The notes: generated by a model from the letters alone, not told the origin. Positions 17,766 to 27,746 are shown, counted from the stretch's first letter. The stretch: DNA of 64,000 bases from Arenibacter algicola (GCF_018860365.1 NZ_JAHKPO010000013.1:310001-374000); one strand, 5' to 3'. Translations and numbers: made by a program.

Positions 17766-19202
17766 ATGAGGGCGAATATTATTGTAACGGGCAGTATTTT
17801 ATTTTTTTTGGCAGCGGCCTGTATGCAGAAAAAACAAGATCCTGCCGCTAAGCCAAACTTCATTATCATCTTTACCGATGACCAGGGGTACAGTGATGTT
17901 GGCTGTTATGGGTCGCCGAACATCAAGACTCCAAACTTGGATAAAATGGCGTCCGAAGGGATGAGATTTACCAACTTTTATGCCCAAACGGTCTGCGGGC
18001 CATCGCGAGCGGCATTAATGACGGGCCGATACCCAATGCGCAATGCCCGAAACGACTATGGAGACGCGCCACATCCCAAACTTTCTTTAAGCGAGGTTAC
18101 GATAGCCGAGGTCTTAAAAACTGTTGGCTATAAAACGGGCATGATAGGAAAATGGGACCTTGCCGGGCATAATCCGGAGCAATTTAACCCCAATCTACTT
18201 CCAATGCATCAAGGATTTGATACGTCTTTTTTTACACCCACAAGTAACGATTCCAGAGTTCATTTATTGAGAAATAATCAGCTTATTGAAAAGAATGCTG
18301 ATATGTCCACACTTACCAAAAGGTATACGGATGAGGCTATAGACTTTATTGAAAAGAGTAGTGAACAGCCATTTTTCTTATATCTGGCACATACTATGCC
18401 GCATACTAAATTGGCGGTTTCAGATGCGTTTAAAGGGAAGTCGGACGCTGGCCTTTATGGCGATGTTATAGAAGAAATTGATTTTAATGTTGGACGGATC
18501 TTGGCCAAGTTAAAAGAAAACGGGCTGGATGACAATACCTATGTAATTTTTACCAGTGACAACGGCCCGTGGTGGATAAAAGGAGACCATGGCGGAAACG
18601 CCGAACCCCTTCGGGGTGCAAAAACTTCTGCTTGGGAAGGCGGAATTAGGGTACCATGTATAATTAGGGCACCCGGAAAAGTGCCGGCCGGAAAAACTTC
18701 GGATTTGGTAACGGCTACCATCGATATGTTGCCCACATTGGCCCAAATTGCAGGAGGACCAATCCCTAAGGACAGAGTGATAGATGGCTTGGATATTTCG
18801 GACATTATCCATGGAAAATCAACTGAACTGGAAAGACCTTTTTTCTATTATCAACACCATATATTGCGAGCTGTACGCAAAGGCAAATGGAAATTACATT
18901 TGCCGCATCGCCCAGATTCCACCTCTATTGTTTATATGAAATGGCCCATACACTCTGCACCCGAAGATCGAATCTTGTTTTCAAAACACATGTTGTACAA
19001 TTTGGAAAACGACATAGGGGAGACCACCGATGTGTCTGCCGAAAACCCGGAGGTTGTTACCGAACTGACTAAACTATTGGACTGGGCCAAGGGGGATATT
19101 GGGCATTTGGGTGCAAGAGGAATAAATGCCGGTCCTTTGGGAACAGAGCCCTATTTTACACCAAATGATATTATTCCCAGAAAAGAAAGCATTAAACAAT
19201 AA
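17766..19202 (+). CDS. S1 family sulfatase (Cys-type), lipoprotein, with GKWD variant
   Basis: A 478-residue sulfatase with a lipoprotein signal (LAAAC, Cys19). Seen: FTDDQGYSD (Asp 38-39), formylglycine consensus CGPSR (Cys77 to Arg81), [16 protein letters not shown] and [12 protein letters not shown]. The usual GKWHLG motif reads GKWDLAGH: Asp131 replaces the His that normally contacts the sulfate ester, and a His follows four residues later (His135). The other four sulfatases here keep GKWH. It may be a subfamily trait that alters substrate or pH use. Other active-site motifs are intact, so it is probably functional. It follows GH97 copy B by 4 bp and precedes the next sulfatase by 12 bp. 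Confidence 0.9.
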   Translation: MRANIIVTGSILFFLAAACMQKKQDPAAKPNFIIIFTDDQGYSDVGCYGSPNIKTPNLDKMASEGMRFTNFYAQTVCGPSRAALMTGRYPMRNARNDYGDAPHPKLSLSEVTIAEVLKTVGYKTGMIGKWDLAGHNPEQFNPNLLPMHQGFDTSFFTPTSNDSRVHLLRNNQLIEKNADMSTLTKRYTDEAIDFIEKSSEQPFFLYLAHTMPHTKLAVSDAFKGKSDAGLYGDVIEEIDFNVGRILAKLKENGLDDNTYVIFTSDNGPWWIKGDHGGNAEPLRGAKTSAWEGGIRVPCIIRAPGKVPAGKTSDLVTATIDMLPTLAQIAGGPIPKDRVIDGLDISDIIHGKSTELERPFFYYQHHILRAVRKGKWKLHLPHRPDSTSIVYMKWPIHSAPEDRILFSKHMLYNLENDIGETTDVSAENPEVVTELTKLLDWAKGDIGHLGARGINAGPLGTEPYFTPNDIIPRKESIKQ

Positions 19203-19214
19203 ACGATAAATAAT

Positions 19215-20810
19215 ATGTTTTCAAAAATGAAATATTGTGGAATATTACAGCGCGTAATGACCGTTGCAACCTTCTATTTTTGTTTTGGTCTATCCATGTT
19301 GTTTGCTCAAGACAAACCCAACGTAGTTTATATTTTGGTAGATGATTTGGGATATGGAGATGTAGGTTGCTATGGGGCCACAAAAGTAAAAACGCCAAAC
19401 ATAGACAAATTGGCAAGTGAAGGTAAAATATTTACCGATGCCCATTCTGCATCGGCAGTCTGTACCCCATCCCGTTATGCTTTGCTTACTGGGCAATATC
19501 CTGTTCGTGGCAATAACGGAAAAGGCATTTGGGGGCCTGCGCCCGTTACTTCAGAATTATTGATAAACCCAGAACAATTGACCATTGCCGATGTGTTTAA
19601 AAACAGTGGCTATGCAACGGCTGCCTTGGGAAAATGGCATTTAGGATTTGGTAAGGGCGAAAACACTTGGAATAAACCATTGCGGCCTGGACCCAATGAT
19701 TTAGGGTTCGATTATTACTATGGTATTCCGGTGGTAAACAGCGCGCCGCCTTATGTGTATGTAGAAAATGACCGTGTGGTGGGAGCGGATCCAAACGACC
19801 CTTTGGTGTATGTAGGTAGAGGAAAGGAGAAAGAGGTTACACCAATTACTCCTATACCGCCAGAAGCTTCACAAAGAACGGCCAATATGTTTAAAGGTGC
19901 TGTAAAAGCCCATAAGTTGTACAACGATTATACCGTTGGTACGGTACTGGCAGGAAAGGCTGTGGATTGGATTACGGAGAAAACTACCAATGAAAAGCAA
20001 AATCCTTTCTTTTTGTACATGGCCACCACCCATATTCATCACCCGTTTACTCCCGGAAAAAACTTTCAGGGAAAAAGCGATGCCGAACTTTATGGAGATT
20101 TTATTCAAGAATTGGATTGGATGGTGGGACAAGTAACTTCTACCTTGGAAAAGCAAGGAGTTGCAGATAATACGTTGATCATTTTCACGAGCGATAATGG
20201 GGCGATGCTGAATTTAGGAGGTCGTAATGCCATAAAGGCCGGACACAAGATAAACGGAGATCTCTTGGGCTTCAAGTTCGGGGTGTGGGAAGGTGGCCAC
20301 CGGGTACCCTTCATCGCCAAATGGCCAGGGAAAATTGAAGCGGGCAGTGTATCGCATCAGTTGATCTGTAATGTAGATATGCTGGCCACCTTTATGGCTA
20401 TTACCGGACAGGATCTAAACAAAATGGATAATTCCGACAGTGTAAACGTTTTATCAGCTTTGGTAGATAAACCAGAAGAACCTATTAGAAAAGAGTTGCT
20501 TTTGGCTGCCAGTAAACCTACCCATTTATCCCTACGGAAAGGAAAATGGATGTATATTCCAGCACAAGGAAGTGGTGGGTTTTCAGGGTCCAAACCACAT
20601 CATCACGCTTGGGGCGGAGCTCCTGCCGTAGCTTTTGTAGGAGGTGTTAATAGCGATATAGAGGATGGGCATATAAAAGATGATGCTCCTGTGGCACAAC
20701 TATACAATTTGGAGGAGGATAAATATCAAACTACCAATGTGCATAACAAATACCCGGAAATTGTAAAGGAAATGGAAGCCGCCTTATCAACCTACAGGCC
20801 CCAAAACTAA
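19215..20810 (+). CDS. S1 family sulfatase (Cys-type), secreted
   Basis: A 531-residue sulfatase with a normal signal peptide (FGLSMLFAQ, cleavage near residue 32) and no lipobox, so periplasmic or secreted. Motifs: VDDLGYGD (Asp 43-44), CTPSR (Cys83 to Arg87), GKWHLG, THIHHPFTP, FTSDNGAM and VWEGGHRVPF. It resembles the sulfatase at 10078 in layout (ASAVC(S/T)P(T/S)RY, APPYVYVEND-like stretch), so these two are probably one subfamily, distinct from the lipoprotein sulfatases. A second in-frame Met four codons in (19227) is an equally good start. It closes the tight GH97-sulfatase-sulfatase run; a 73-bp gap follows. Confidence 0.92.
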   Translation: MFSKMKYCGILQRVMTVATFYFCFGLSMLFAQDKPNVVYILVDDLGYGDVGCYGATKVKTPNIDKLASEGKIFTDAHSASAVCTPSRYALLTGQYPVRGNNGKGIWGPAPVTSELLINPEQLTIADVFKNSGYATAALGKWHLGFGKGENTWNKPLRPGPNDLGFDYYYGIPVVNSAPPYVYVENDRVVGADPNDPLVYVGRGKEKEVTPITPIPPEASQRTANMFKGAVKAHKLYNDYTVGTVLAGKAVDWITEKTTNEKQNPFFLYMATTHIHHPFTPGKNFQGKSDAELYGDFIQELDWMVGQVTSTLEKQGVADNTLIIFTSDNGAMLNLGGRNAIKAGHKINGDLLGFKFGVWEGGHRVPFIAKWPGKIEAGSVSHQLICNVDMLATFMAITGQDLNKMDNSDSVNVLSALVDKPEEPIRKELLLAASKPTHLSLRKGKWMYIPAQGSGGFSGSKPHHHAWGGAPAVAFVGGVNSDIEDGHIKDDAPVAQLYNLEEDKYQTTNVHNKYPEIVKEMEAALSTYRPQN

Positions 20811-20883
20811 TTTTGATGTCTGGTTTAAGCGTGGTATATCAAAATTTGGAAACTGTATTAAAGTAGAATTAAATAGATAAAAA

Positions 20884-22476
20884 ATGGGAGTATCAAAATC
20901 AATCTTAATTATTGTCATAGCCTTATTGTTAGGGGCTTGTAATTCAGAAAAAAAGACAGAAGCTACTGTAAAATTAACTTATGACGGTAGTTGGGAATCC
21001 CTTCAAAAAATGCCAGTACCCGATTGGTTCAATGACGGGAAAATAGGAATCTTTATTCATTGGGGGCCATACAGTGTTATCGGTCACCGTAAAGAAGGAA
21101 GAGGGTATGCAGAACACGTTCCTAAACTTATATACGAAGATTCAACATATTATTATAACTATTTAAGAGAGCGTTGGGGTGCCGCACCTCCGGAGTTTGG
21201 TTACAAGGATATTATTCCCGAGTTTAAAGCTGAAAATTGGAATCCTGACGACTGGGCTAAACTCTTTGCCGAGGTCGGTGCAAAATACGTGGTATTAACA
21301 GCAGAGCATCATGACGGCTGGGCCAACTGGGATTCGGATCTTACGCCTTGGAATGCCATGGACATGGGGCCCAAAAGGGATATCGTAGGTGATTTGGGAA
21401 AAGCGGTTAAGAAACAAGGTTTAAAATATGCTCCATCCTATCATAGGGAAAGACATACCAGCTTTTTTACCACCGAAAAGTACGTGGTAGACGCAGAGGC
21501 ACGGCCAGATATCCTTGAAGAAATTAAGCGTGTTCCGGAGGCGGAATCACTCTATGGACCGTTTGGTTTCAGTAAAGAGGCCGTGGATGAATATGTAGCT
21601 CGGTGGAAAGAAATTCAGGAGAAATACCAACCCGACTTTTTATGGATAGACGATATTCCTATTTTTACCAGGGATGGGAACGATACTCGAAAAAACCCCC
21701 AGGAATTTAAGCCAGTAATCCAATATTTCTATGACCAGTGTCGTCTTATGATCACCGATTTTATGAATAATGGAGTGGAAAGGGGACAGGAAGTCTATGT
21801 TAACAACAAGGGAGGCAATAGAAACTGGCCCGATGGGGTAGGCTGTTTGGAAAAGGACAACCTTAAACTGGACGTAATTGGCCCAAAATGGCAGAGCTGT
21901 ACCACCTTTGGTACCTCCTTTGGATATTTGGAAAACGACACTTACAAGACCGTAGAAGACGTTATTAAGGAGATGGTAGAGGTAATTTCCAGAAATGGTA
22001 ACTTTTTGGTAAATATCGGACCCAAGGCTGATGGCACTATTCCAGAGGAGCAATTGGAGCGACTGCACGAAATGGGTAGGTGGCTGGAAATAAATAGGGA
22101 GGCCATTTATGGAACCCGCTATTGGAAGGTAAATGAACAGGAAAAGGGAAATCTTGCTTTTACTACCAAGGGAACAAAGCTCTTTGCAATTGCATTGGAA
22201 AAACCAGTGAATTCTATAGTTATTGAAGCTACCAAAGGATGGGCAGAGAATGAAGTGAAGTCGGTTAAACTTCTAGGATCTGAGGCTGAGGTTAAATGGA
22301 GCATAACGCCTGAAGGCTTGGAAATAATCCCTCCGGCAGACTTGGGAAAAAGTGATTATGCCTGGTCTTTTGAAATAGCAACAAAAAGTGAACAACACGC
22401 TCCCAATGCCATACAAACGGATGTGAATAAGGCGTTGAAAGGGACCAAAAAAGTAGATTTGGATGGGAATCATTAA
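20884..22476 (+). CDS. GH29 alpha-L-fucosidase, lipoprotein
   Basis: A 530-residue GH29 enzyme with a lipoprotein signal (LLLGAC, Cys19). GH29 features: DWFNDGKIGIFIHWGPYSV at the start of the barrel, YVVLTAEHHDGWANWDS, GLKYAPSYHRE and FLWIDD, where Asp256 is the expected catalytic nucleophile; RNGNFLVNIGPKADGTIP closes the catalytic domain, and a C-terminal beta-sandwich follows. It removes alpha-linked L-fucose from non-reducing ends by a retaining mechanism. This is the clearest indication that the locus acts on a fucose-containing glycan. It overlaps the next sulfatase by 14 bp, suggesting coupled translation and paired action of desulfation and defucosylation. Confidence 0.93.
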   Translation: MGVSKSILIIVIALLLGACNSEKKTEATVKLTYDGSWESLQKMPVPDWFNDGKIGIFIHWGPYSVIGHRKEGRGYAEHVPKLIYEDSTYYYNYLRERWGAAPPEFGYKDIIPEFKAENWNPDDWAKLFAEVGAKYVVLTAEHHDGWANWDSDLTPWNAMDMGPKRDIVGDLGKAVKKQGLKYAPSYHRERHTSFFTTEKYVVDAEARPDILEEIKRVPEAESLYGPFGFSKEAVDEYVARWKEIQEKYQPDFLWIDDIPIFTRDGNDTRKNPQEFKPVIQYFYDQCRLMITDFMNNGVERGQEVYVNNKGGNRNWPDGVGCLEKDNLKLDVIGPKWQSCTTFGTSFGYLENDTYKTVEDVIKEMVEVISRNGNFLVNIGPKADGTIPEEQLERLHEMGRWLEINREAIYGTRYWKVNEQEKGNLAFTTKGTKLFAIALEKPVNSIVIEATKGWAENEVKSVKLLGSEAEVKWSITPEGLEIIPPADLGKSDYAWSFEIATKSEQHAPNAIQTDVNKALKGTKKVDLDGNH

Positions 22477-23956
22477 AAAGACGATAGCGTTCGTTCTCTG
22501 TTGTTGGATACTGTCTTCCTGTAAGTCAGAAAAAAGGCCGAACATTATTTTCATCATGGCCGATGACCTAGGGTGGCAAGATGTGGGCTTTATGGGGAGC
22601 AATTGGTTTGAAACCCCCAATCTGGATCAGCTGGCAGGGGAAAGCCTTGTCTTTAGCAATGCCTATATGTACCCCACCTGTTCCCCTTCACGGGCAGCTT
22701 TGTTAACGGGTAAACAGTCGTTTAGGACGGGAATATACAATGTCCCCGTTTTGGAAAAAGGGGATAACCAACACAATATATTTTCGCGTTGGACGGTTGG
22801 CCTGGAACATACCATGTATGCAGAGCCATTAAAAAATGCAGGTTACCGATCCATCCACTTGGGAAAATGGCATGTGGTAGGTCCCAATCCAGAAGAGGAA
22901 ACAGATTATCCATTTGAAAAACCCTTAAAGCAACCTGCCAACGGAAACTTGGATTGGTTGGCAGACCACTTATCCATCGATATTCAAAAATACTATCCTT
23001 TGGGAAAGGGGTTTCATGAGAACGTAGGAGGCACCTGGTGGGGCGATCCTGCCCGCGGGTATACAGAAGGCTATAAATCTGAAAGCGGTGGCTATAAGGC
23101 CCCTTTCAAGAATCCTTTTATTGGGGATAAGGACGATGATGAATGGTTGACGGACCGTTTGACGGATGATGCCATCAATTTTATTGAACGCAATAAACAG
23201 CAACCCTTTTTGGTGAACCTTCATTATTATGCACCACATCGCCCTACAGTGCCAAGAGACAAGGATTCGTTTCAGAAATTTATGGGCAAAGCGGCTGATT
23301 CCATAACAGGTCAAGGAGAAAATAACCGTGAAGAAATTGCCGGTTACGCCACCATGATTGCCTCCATAGATGAAAATGTGAAACGCATTTTTGATTATTT
23401 GGATCAGGAGGGGTTGAGGGAAAATACCATGGTGATATTCACTTCCGATAACGGATTTAACGGTTTGCAAAGCGGTACAAATACCTTGCGCGGAGCCAAG
23501 GGAACTATTTACGAAGGCGGCATACGGGTACCTGCTTTTGTAAATTGGAAAGGTCATGTTGAGGCCGGGGTTTCAGAAACCCCGATATGCGGAATGGACT
23601 ATTTTCCCACATTTTTAGAGTTGGCCCAGGTGAAGGGTTATGAGGGAAAACTTGATGGGGAAAGTTTGCTGCCTTTGTTGAAAAAAGCTGCATTTAAAGA
23701 GCGGGCGCTATTTTGGCATGTGGCAAGTACCTATAAAAATCCGCCCTGTTCCATAATCAGAAAGGACCAATGGAAGCTGATCCAGTATTTAAACGATGGT
23801 ATTGTAGAATTGTACAACTTGGAAAAAGATTTAAAGGAAGCTCATAATTTGGCGGAAAATAATCCTGAAATAGCTTCCCAATTGTTGAATGAACTAATAA
23901 CTTGGCGAAAAAACAATAAAGTGCCGCTTCCGCCGGCGTCCGTACTACCATTTTAA
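22463..23956 (+). CDS. S1 family sulfatase (Cys-type), lipoprotein
   Basis: A 497-residue sulfatase with lipoprotein signal (ILSSC, Cys20). Motifs: ADDLGWQD (Asp 34-35), CSPSR (Cys73 to Arg77), LGKWHVVG, HYYAPHRP, FTSDNGFNG and IYEGGIRVPAF. Between residues ~135 and 205 there is a longer insert (DYPFEKPLKQPANG... PARGYTEGY) than in the other sulfatases of the locus, likely lining the substrate pocket. It starts inside the GH29 gene (14-bp overlap), so expression is coupled to the fucosidase. It probably removes a sulfate that would block that enzyme or the product of it. Confidence 0.92.
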   Translation: MGIIKKTIAFVLCCWILSSCKSEKRPNIIFIMADDLGWQDVGFMGSNWFETPNLDQLAGESLVFSNAYMYPTCSPSRAALLTGKQSFRTGIYNVPVLEKGDNQHNIFSRWTVGLEHTMYAEPLKNAGYRSIHLGKWHVVGPNPEEETDYPFEKPLKQPANGNLDWLADHLSIDIQKYYPLGKGFHENVGGTWWGDPARGYTEGYKSESGGYKAPFKNPFIGDKDDDEWLTDRLTDDAINFIERNKQQPFLVNLHYYAPHRPTVPRDKDSFQKFMGKAADSITGQGENNREEIAGYATMIASIDENVKRIFDYLDQEGLRENTMVIFTSDNGFNGLQSGTNTLRGAKGTIYEGGIRVPAFVNWKGHVEAGVSETPICGMDYFPTFLELAQVKGYEGKLDGESLLPLLKKAAFKERALFWHVASTYKNPPCSIIRKDQWKLIQYLNDGIVELYNLEKDLKEAHNLAENNPEIASQLLNELITWRKNNKVPLPPASVLPF

Positions 23957-23981
23957 AGAAAAATTCATAACAAGAAAACTT

Positions 23982-25022
23982 ATGCAAAAATCAGTTAAAA
24001 AACCCCTGAATGTAATAAATGTTTGTATGGCATTATCAATACTATTTTTAACAAGCTGTAAATCCAAAATCGAGGAGAAACCAAAAGAAGTAGAAGAAGT
24101 TGCAAGTCAATCACAGGCAGCGACTACCACATTTACCTATCAGGAGATTCCGGGCATAGGAATAGACAGTCTGTACAACAGACGGGACAATAGTGATGTT
24201 ATAAATGTAGGGGACACCTATTATGTGTGGTATTCTCGAATGGATAGACCAACAACGGCAGGGTATTGGGCAACCATTTGGTATGCTACCTCAAAGGATG
24301 AGGGGCGTACCTGGGAGGAGCAGGGCATGGCCTTGGATGTTGGACAGCAGGGCGAATTTGACAGCCACTCTGTTTTTACCCCCAATATATTGGCCCATAA
24401 GGGAAAATATTATTTGTATTACACGGGTGTAAAACCTACCCCAGGTAATGCAAAAAAGGAGTTTGAAAATAATTCAACGAACGACTTTACCGCCATTGGC
24501 CTGGCAGTTGCCGATAGCCCGGAAGGTCCTTTCGTTAGGGTCAAAAACAATCCGATTTTGGAAGTTAGTGAGGTACCCGAGGATTTTGATAGTTACCGGA
24601 TAGATGATGCCAGTTTGTTGGTAAAGGATGATAAAATTTGGTTGTATTACAAGGGTCGCTCTATTGTTCATGGAAAAAAAGGGCCCGGGCTCACAAAAAT
24701 GGGGGTCGCTTTGGCCGACCAACCAGAAGGACCGTATAAAAAGCACCCAGAACCCTTGATAGATAGGGGACATGAAGTATTGATCTGGAACCAAAATGGG
24801 GGGATTGCTTCCCTGGCATCGCTGAGTAAATCCATACATTGGGCCAAGGATGGAATTAACTTTTCCCCAATAGAAGAAAATCTAAAGAAAATTCCAATAG
24901 CTCCAGGCCTTTATCGCCCACATTTGGAGGATGGGAACCAGGTCAAAGAAATTCCGGGATGGGGTATTTCCCTTAAGGGCAAAAAAGGAGTCGTCTACCT
25001 AGAGCGTTTCGAAATGGAGTAA
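23982..25022 (+). CDS. GH117-like five-bladed beta-propeller hydrolase, lipoprotein
   Basis: A 346-residue lipoprotein (LFLTSC, Cys26) with a low-complexity Glu/Lys linker, then a GH43/GH117-type propeller. Seen: RRDNSDVINVGDTYYVWYSR, FDSHSVFTPNIL, DFDSYRIDDASLL, WLYYKGR, LTKMGVALADQPEGPY and GHEVLIWNQNGGIASL. The RIDDA and GHEV stretches match the positions where GH117 enzymes (3,6-anhydro-alpha-L-galactosidases acting on agar oligosaccharides) hold their acids and His. GH117 homologues also occur in fucoidan loci, so agar is not implied. Alternative: a GH43-clan enzyme of another subfamily. It is the last gene of the plus-strand locus, 25 bp after the sulfatase, closed by a strong terminator. 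Confidence 0.75.
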   Translation: MQKSVKKPLNVINVCMALSILFLTSCKSKIEEKPKEVEEVASQSQAATTTFTYQEIPGIGIDSLYNRRDNSDVINVGDTYYVWYSRMDRPTTAGYWATIWYATSKDEGRTWEEQGMALDVGQQGEFDSHSVFTPNILAHKGKYYLYYTGVKPTPGNAKKEFENNSTNDFTAIGLAVADSPEGPFVRVKNNPILEVSEVPEDFDSYRIDDASLLVKDDKIWLYYKGRSIVHGKKGPGLTKMGVALADQPEGPYKKHPEPLIDRGHEVLIWNQNGGIASLASLSKSIHWAKDGINFSPIEENLKKIPIAPGLYRPHLEDGNQVKEIPGWGISLKGKKGVVYLERFEME

Positions 25023-25103
25023 TAGGGATAGGGCTCCCACTAAAAATTGGTTAGTGCTCATAGGGAACTGGGGCATTATACCAAATTAGTTCCTGACGAT
25101 CCA

Positions 25104-25147
25104 AACAAAAAAATCCAACCTATTCAACTAGGTTGGATTTTTTTGTT
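25104..25147. terminator. Strong bidirectional terminator
   Basis: A perfect 19-bp stem (25104-25122 with 25129-25147) and six-base loop TTCAAC; A-tract on the left, T-tract on the right. It serves both the GH117-like gene and the convergent receptor gene. Confidence 0.95.
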
Positions 25148-25167
25148 AGCCCATACGAGGACTTTGT

Positions 25168-27540
25168 TTACCTTCTACGTTGTCCGGAATACTGCATGGC
25201 CTCTCCCTTACCGAAGCCATAGCTAAAGCCAAGGGCCACAAATGTGCCTCTTTGACGGCGATTGTAAACCTCGTAATTGGCCTGGGCAATTTGGCTCTCG
25301 TCCACCCTAGAGGCGAATAGGTCCCTTACGCTTAAATTGAGGACGGCCTTGCCTTTCATTATATTTTTTCGAAGCCCCATATCCATAAACAGCATATCAC
25401 TAACGTCACTTTGTACCGTTTGGTAACTGGACTGATAGTTGCCCGTCATTTCCAAATCGAAATCGGAAGGAAGTTTAATTTTTGTCATTAATTTGGAAGT
25501 CCATTGTTGGTTGCTAAAATCGAAAACCGTGGTCTCGAAGATGCCATCCCTTTGAAATTGATTATAATTAAAATCCCCGTTCAAGGTTAGCCATTTGGCA
25601 GGACTATACTTCGCATTGAATTCTATACCAGTAGCTTTATTGGTTCCAATATTCTCTGGCTTGGTGGTGCTAACGTTGTTTTCGAAGGTAGTAATACGCT
25701 CTATGACGTCTGTGGTATAGCGGTGGTACACCCCAAAATTTATGCTTGCAGGGCCTAAAATGTATATACTGGTTATCTCATAGGAATCGGTAAATTCGGG
25801 CTGTAGGTCGGGATTACCCTGGCGTACGCTATAATTGTTTCGGATATTGAAAAAGGGATTCAAATCCCACATTCTTGGTCGGTAAATACGTTTGGAGTAA
25901 CCAGCTTGAACGGAAACCTTGTCGCTAAATTTATAGGAGCTGTGAAGACTGGGAAAAAAATTACCGTAGTTTTGATCGTTAGTCGAGCTTGTAGTAACAA
26001 GCAAGGTATTCTGACCGGTCTGTTCCAAGCGTAAGCCTCCCTTTATGCCCCATTTTTTTCCTTCATATGAACCGGTACCGTATAGGCCTAGCACTTTTTG
26101 ATCGAATTCAAAGACGTTGGTCAGACCGGGGTCGTTAACAAAGGCACCGTCGGTGAAATTATTTACCTCATAATCATTGCTTACGTCGTTCATGACATAT
26201 TGCGCCCCTGTTTCCAAGGTCCACTCGTCAGTTATAGGATTGGTATAATCCAGTTTAAAGGTAAATATAGCTTCTTTAAAATCTGTTCTAGTCTGCTGTC
26301 TGCTATCATTGTCATCCCCGGAAATGGTGGTATTCAAGAATTCGGAGGATTGGTCCTTCCCAAAGAAATTTCCTAAGCCACTAAAAAGCAGGGTATGGTC
26401 CTCATGGTTCTCGAAATCCTTTTTATACTGTAGTTCATACTGAAATTTAGGATTTTTTGCGTCTGTAACTTCGGTTCGCTCCCATTCTGAGCTAATGGTA
26501 TTGTTGGAGTCTAAGGCCACAAAACTGGTGTTGGAGGGTTGTTCCTCTATTTCCATGGCAAAGTTGCCTGAGAGAGTTAGTACGTTGTTGTCATTAATGT
26601 GATAATCGGTTCCAAGGACTATATTATAATAGGTTTCATTTCGGTACTCGGTACCATTACTAAGAATGGTGGTGTTGTTTTCCAAATCTACGTTTCTGGT
26701 TTCAAGGTCGTTGGGCATATCCCTAAGGCCTATTCCCAATTGCGTGAACAGGTTAAAATTCTCTGTTCTTCTGTTTAGGCTTACCCCAACACTATGGCTA
26801 TCAGGCGCCCCAGTATTCACCGAGATGGAGCCATTGAGTCCTTTGCGCTCCTCCTTTTTTAAAACGATATTGATTATACCTGAAGTCCCTTCGGCATCAT
26901 ATTTGGCTGAAGGGTTGGTCATTACCTCAATCTTTTCAATCATATCTGCCGTAATAGTTCCCAGGGCATTTCCTTCTTCACTAGCAATGATGGATGGCTT
27001 TCCGTTGATGAGAATCTGAACTCCCTGGCTCCCCCTCAGACTAATGCGACCTTCAATGTTAACGTTAACGGATGGAACATTGTTTAAAACTTCCAAGGCA
27101 CTTGCCCCAGTAGTACTAAGATCTTTGCCTACGTTGAATACTCGTTTGTCCAATTTAAATTCGGTACGTGAAACCTCGCCCTGTACCACTACTTCCTGTA
27201 GTTGTTCTGCATCCTCTGTAAGGGCAACCTTCCCTAAATCTATAGTTTTGCCCTGTGTTGGTGGCGGTCCAAATGTTTTGGTCCGGAAACCTAGAAAACT
27301 TACCTCTATATAATAGTCGGACGCATCGGTCTCCAAGCTAAAACTGCCATCATCCATAGTGGTAGTGCCATCTATTGGTTTTTTGGTTTCGTTATCGCCG
27401 ACCATTACCGTTGCATAGGCAATAGGCTGTCCGCTGGATTCCTCCACCACAGTTCCCTTTATGGTTACCTGTGCCATGGCAACAGGGCAATAGAGTATGA
27501 ATGAAGTAGCGATTAACAATTGTACCAAAATTTTTTTCAT
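25168..27540 (-). CDS. TonB-dependent receptor, outer-membrane beta-barrel family
   Basis: A 790-residue outer-membrane protein with signal peptide (CPVAMAQ, cleavage near residue 23), a carboxypeptidase-like regulatory domain at about 25-110 (IKGTVVEESSGQPIAYATV), a plug domain at about 130-235 (LEVLNNVPSVNVNIEGRISLRGS, EGTSGIINIVLKK) and a barrel. It lacks the SusC length and the VVVVGYG signature, and no SusD follows, so it is not a glycan SusC; this group takes up small molecules, peptides or siderophores. It is divergent from a LytS/LytTR pair, and a LytTR-type direct repeat lies 76-105 bp upstream of its start. Confidence 0.9.
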   Translation of the reverse strand: MKKILVQLLIATSFILYCPVAMAQVTIKGTVVEESSGQPIAYATVMVGDNETKKPIDGTTTMDDGSFSLETDASDYYIEVSFLGFRTKTFGPPPTQGKTIDLGKVALTEDAEQLQEVVVQGEVSRTEFKLDKRVFNVGKDLSTTGASALEVLNNVPSVNVNIEGRISLRGSQGVQILINGKPSIIASEEGNALGTITADMIEKIEVMTNPSAKYDAEGTSGIINIVLKKEERKGLNGSISVNTGAPDSHSVGVSLNRRTENFNLFTQLGIGLRDMPNDLETRNVDLENNTTILSNGTEYRNETYYNIVLGTDYHINDNNVLTLSGNFAMEIEEQPSNTSFVALDSNNTISSEWERTEVTDAKNPKFQYELQYKKDFENHEDHTLLFSGLGNFFGKDQSSEFLNTTISGDDNDSRQQTRTDFKEAIFTFKLDYTNPITDEWTLETGAQYVMNDVSNDYEVNNFTDGAFVNDPGLTNVFEFDQKVLGLYGTGSYEGKKWGIKGGLRLEQTGQNTLLVTTSSTNDQNYGNFFPSLHSSYKFSDKVSVQAGYSKRIYRPRMWDLNPFFNIRNNYSVRQGNPDLQPEFTDSYEITSIYILGPASINFGVYHRYTTDVIERITTFENNVSTTKPENIGTNKATGIEFNAKYSPAKWLTLNGDFNYNQFQRDGIFETTVFDFSNQQWTSKLMTKIKLPSDFDLEMTGNYQSSYQTVQSDVSDMLFMDMGLRKNIMKGKAVLNLSVRDLFASRVDESQIAQANYEVYNRRQRGTFVALGFSYGFGKGEAMQYSGQRRR

Positions 27541-27615
27541 GGCTTCCTTTATTAATTTTAATTGTAAGAATTACAAAGATTCATTTTTTTACCGAGATGA
27601 GAGGGGTATTTTCTG

Positions 27616-27645
27616 TGAACGACAAAAGTATTCCATTGAACGACA
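27616..27645 (-). promoter_or_regulatory. Candidate LytTR response-regulator binding site
   Basis: Two identical 9-mers TGAACGACA (27616-27624 and 27637-27645) are separated by 12 bp, i.e. 21 bp start to start. On the receptor's coding strand they read TGTCGTTCA twice. Direct repeats of about 9 bp with a 12-bp spacer containing CGTT are the arrangement bound by LytTR domains, and a LytTR regulator is encoded 1.1 kb away. Confidence 0.65.
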
Positions 27646-27746
27646 GCGGGTAGTTTTTATGTAGGGCATACGCCGTTTGGGGGTTTAATTTTGCCGTTGA
27701 CGTAGCACTATTTTTTGAAATGGGAGCAATAGCTTAGATTTGGATT

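Noticed and set aside
23982-25022. Reading the locus as an agar system because of the GH117-like gene
   Set aside because: No GH16/GH86/GH50 agarase or other agar enzyme is present, while GH29, GH95-like and GH141-like genes point to fucose; GH117 homologues also occur outside agar loci.
2463-25147. Similar hairpins at 2463 and 25104 as ends of a mobile element
   Set aside because: Both are ordinary terminators in convergent gaps with different flanks; similarity is limited to the stem, and the DNA between them is a coherent utilization locus.
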